The position numbers were made by a program, and so were the translations under genes. A stretch of DNA of 64,000 nucleotides from Verrucomicrobiales bacterium. GTDB taxonomy: Bacteria; Verrucomicrobiota; Verrucomicrobiia; Limisphaerales; UBA11320. How positions within the stretch are numbered: position 1 is the first letter of the stretch; every line of letters begins with the position of its first letter. Below the pieces are notes generated by a model, which was not told the origin of the DNA, searched no databases, and saw only the letters and a list, made by a program, of their open reading frames with translations. This document shows, one piece after another, positions 61,927 through 64,000 of the stretch. The DNA is taken from positions 1-64,000 of the forward strand of contig JAEUHE010000020.1 in the NCBI GenBank assembly GCA_016793885.1, in the 5' to 3' direction.

Positions 61927-64000
61927 TTAGCCTCGCTCGAACTTATCAGAAGCCCCTTCGAGAAAGCCCGCTTCCAATAACTCGTAAGCACTATCCTTGA
62001 ATGCCTGGATAATCTGATCCACATCCTGATCGGTGTGAGCCGCGGTCATATAGGTGGGAAAATTTTCCAGAATGAACACCCCTCGGTGCCGCAACTGATA
62101 GAAGAGAAGATTGCCCAACTCAAGGTCCTCCGGTACCCGGACGAACATCTGGGAGCAGCAATGGGGCATCCGAATGGGAATATCATGCTGCACGAAGAAG
62201 CTATCCACCGAGCTCGCCAGCCGCGTCGTCCGGCCATTGATCGTGTCCCAGAACTCCGGGGGCTGCTGAAGCAGATATTTCAGCATAGCATGGGTGGCTG
62301 CAATGGCGAGTGGATGTCTCACGAAGGTGCCCGCGAAGAAGGTGGCTCCCTTCTCGGGGAACGAATCGTCTCCATACTGCCAGAACCCACCGTCGAAAAC
62401 ATCCATATACTCAGCTTTGCCCGCCACGATCCCGATCGGCATGCCCCCGCCAACCACTTTTCCGTAAGTCGCGATGTCGGCCTCGACTCCATAAAGTCCC
62501 TGCGCACCATCGGGGCGATGTCGGACTCCCGTGATAACCTCATCAAAGATGAGGGCAATTCCCTTTTGCTGCGTCAGGCGTCGGAGATCTCGGTTGAATT
62601 GGAAAGGCTGAAGTTCTGGCCTCCGGCTTTGGACCGGCTCGACCATGACAGCCGCGATCTCGTCCGCGCGCGCGCTAATGATGGAGAGGGCTGCAGGCGA
62701 CCCGTATTCCAGCACGATCATATCCTGCACGGCCCGTTTAGGAATACCGGCCGCAACCGGCATGGTGAGGGGATGCGCAGCACTGCCGGCCGCCCGCGCC
62801 AGAACTTCGTCGAAGTTGCCATGGTAGTCCTTGGCGAAGATCACGATCTTGTCCTTTCCGGTGACAGCACGCGCCAGGCGCATCGCGGCGTAGACTGCTT
62901 CTGATCCCGTATTGACGAAGCTGGCGCGCTCGTTACCGGTGAGTTCGCAGAACATTTTAGCGGTCTCTCCCGCGAGGGGAGATTGTGGTCCCACCTCGAT
63001 GCCGCGGTCGATCTGAGCCTTGAGTGCATCGTTGATGAGCTGGGAGGAATGCCCGAGAAAATTCGGTCCGAATCCGTTCAGTAAGTCGATATACCGGTTA
63101 CCATCGATGTCCCAAAGATAAGCGCCCGCGGATCGTGAAACCACGATCTGGTAGACCATTTCCTTCCAGAGACGTTTAAAGGATGAGGCGGTCCTCGGGT
63201 CCGCGTACCACCGACGGTATTGTTGGGTAAGAGCTTTCGACTTGGCCGTTCTCCGCGTGTAGCGGTCGATAAACTGAGAGAGATAGACCTGTTGTGCCCG
63301 GTTCAGCCTGGATTTCCCGGTGTCCCCCTCCGTCTGGGAGAGACCTAAGGCCATGGCCGCCGATGAGTCATCAAGGGATGGGCTAACAGGAGGCGGAGCA
63401 GCCTCGGGTATCGTCGCGGCTTGGGGGCGGAACGCTTCAGGGGGAAGTCGCTGGTCCAAATAGGCGGCGAGCTCCTGGACGCTCGATGACGATTCGAGGA
63501 GCTGGCGGAACGTGATTTTGATTCCGAACTTGGTTCGCAAGGCATGGCCTGCCTGTGTCAGGAAGAGTGAATCCAGCCCGAGCTCCAGAAAGGAGACCGT
63601 GTCGTCGGTCACGGTCGTTCCAGACACTTCGAAGATGAGCTCTCGGATGAGCCTAGCGAGGTGTTCGGCGCGAGCGGCTGGTGGGTTGGCGGGCGTGGTG
63701 GAGATTTGCATGGCTGGCGGTGGCGAATGCCTAGGAGATTCGAGTGAGGGCGGCGAGGGGGACTCGTCAGCGGATCGGGGGCTTGACGCGCGCTCTTTGG
63801 TTAACACGGGCGTGGGTTCAATCCAATAGCGTTGGCGTTCGAATGGATAGGTGGGGAGAGAGACCCGGTGGCGCAGCTTTCCTCCCTGTAAAGCCTCCCA
63901 GTTGGGCGCACAGCCGGCAGTCCAGAGAGCTCCGAGGGCTTGCATCCTGTGAAATGACTCCTGGGCCTCACCCGAACCTTGGACCATCGCGGAGACCCCC
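61927..64000 (-). CDS. Polyketide synthase C-terminal part: AT end, ACP and terminal class III aminotransferase (partial, continues past window)
   Basis: The frame has no stop up to the window edge, and the N-terminal part is the end of an acyltransferase domain (MQALGALWTAGCAPNWEALQ, then LPTYPFERQRYWIEP, the post-AT linker). The ATG at 63987 is therefore only an internal Met. A Pro/Ser-rich linker and an ACP follow, with the phosphopantetheine Ser in LELGLDSLFLTQAG. After a second linker comes a GSA-type class III aminotransferase (YLWDIDGNRYIDLLNGFGPN, ASFVNTGSEAVYAAMRLARA, IFDEVITGVRHRPDG, ATYGKVVGGGMPIG with the PLP Lys). The protein ends there, without a condensation domain. Similar in-line aminotransferases in McyE and MycA/ItuA introduce a beta-amino group. 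Confidence 0.93.
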   Translation of the reverse strand, partial: GVSAMVQGSGEAQESFHRMQALGALWTAGCAPNWEALQGGKLRHRVSLPTYPFERQRYWIEPTPVLTKERASSPRSADESPSPPSLESPRHSPPPAMQISTTPANPPAARAEHLARLIRELIFEVSGTTVTDDTVSFLELGLDSLFLTQAGHALRTKFGIKITFRQLLESSSSVQELAAYLDQRLPPEAFRPQAATIPEAAPPPVSPSLDDSSAAMALGLSQTEGDTGKSRLNRAQQVYLSQFIDRYTRRTAKSKALTQQYRRWYADPRTASSFKRLWKEMVYQIVVSRSAGAYLWDIDGNRYIDLLNGFGPNFLGHSSQLINDALKAQIDRGIEVGPQSPLAGETAKMFCELTGNERASFVNTGSEAVYAAMRLARAVTGKDKIVIFAKDYHGNFDEVLARAAGSAAHPLTMPVAAGIPKRAVQDMIVLEYGSPAALSIISARADEIAAVMVEPVQSRRPELQPFQFNRDLRRLTQQKGIALIFDEVITGVRHRPDGAQGLYGVEADIATYGKVVGGGMPIGIVAGKAEYMDVFDGGFWQYGDDSFPEKGATFFAGTFVRHPLAIAATHAMLKYLLQQPPEFWDTINGRTTRLASSVDSFFVQHDIPIRMPHCCSQMFVRVPEDLELGNLLFYQLRHRGVFILENFPTYMTAAHTDQDVDQIIQAFKDSAYELLEAGFLEGASDKFERG

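Overview
The window is GC-rich bacterial DNA with mostly tightly packed genes. It looks like a verrucomicrobial (Verrucomicrobiota, PVC superphylum) chromosome. The main pointers are two very large secreted proteins that combine a PVC-type dehydrogenase-like propeller, HEAT repeats and a C-terminal CxxCH cytochrome, a DUF1080 protein, a GYF_2/DUF4190 protein, and many exported proteins that end in an aromatic-Arg ('FYR'-like) module. This placement is inferred from protein families. There is no rRNA in the window to confirm it, and I saw no tRNA, rRNA or CRISPR array.

Layout. 1-301: hairpin-rich dispersed repeat. 302-1638: two small membrane proteins. 1620-4419 (minus): glgC-clpS-DUF2017-like-aat, which brings together glycogen synthesis and both ends of the bacterial N-degron pathway. 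4649-6505: glmS. 6540-11461 (minus): secreted heme dehydrogenase-like protein, glutathione peroxidase, PhzF and a small unknown. 11612-13745 (minus): secreted beta-strand-repeat-like protein and a PAP2-like membrane protein. 13987-18584: secreted subtilase, PhoPQ-activated-type lipoprotein and a small ORF. 18608-19926: ruvA and a DUF374 acyltransferase.

20066-27300 is the most unusual housekeeping-like block. It is a compact operon of an ABC-2 type permease without its ATPase, three SPFH/Band 7 membrane proteins (HflK/HflC-like) and a P1B heavy-metal ATPase. The third SPFH protein and the ATPase both carry long His/Asp-rich cytosolic tails, which suggests one membrane-microdomain metal-handling system. 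Directly behind it lies a tandem array of ~121-bp hairpin units (27303-27860) in which two unit variants alternate. The window start carries a degenerate inverted copy of the same element.

27952-40551: secreted DUF1080 protein, an 1869-residue ceramidase/dehydrogenase/cytochrome c/HEAT fusion, a Tat-exported asparaginase-family enzyme, an XRE-metallo-beta-lactamase fusion, a beta-hydroxyacid dehydrogenase-family protein, pterin carbinolamine dehydratase, and a secreted protein with eight Ig-like repeats. 41058-48745: a complete chemotaxis operon (STAS, cheY, cheA, cheW, MCP, cheR, cheD, cheB). 48861-49958: phosphotriesterase-family protein with a Tat signal.

50246-61465 is an accessory region of very large exported proteins: a 1680-residue propeller/TSP3 protein, a secreted caspase-like (clan CD) protein, and a lectin-TSP3-FGE-fold protein, with MgtC and DUF2934 genes between them. 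The right edge (61927-64000) is the 3' end of a polyketide synthase gene ending in ACP plus class III aminotransferase, next to a truncated response-regulator remnant. This probably marks one border of a natural-product cluster that continues beyond the window.
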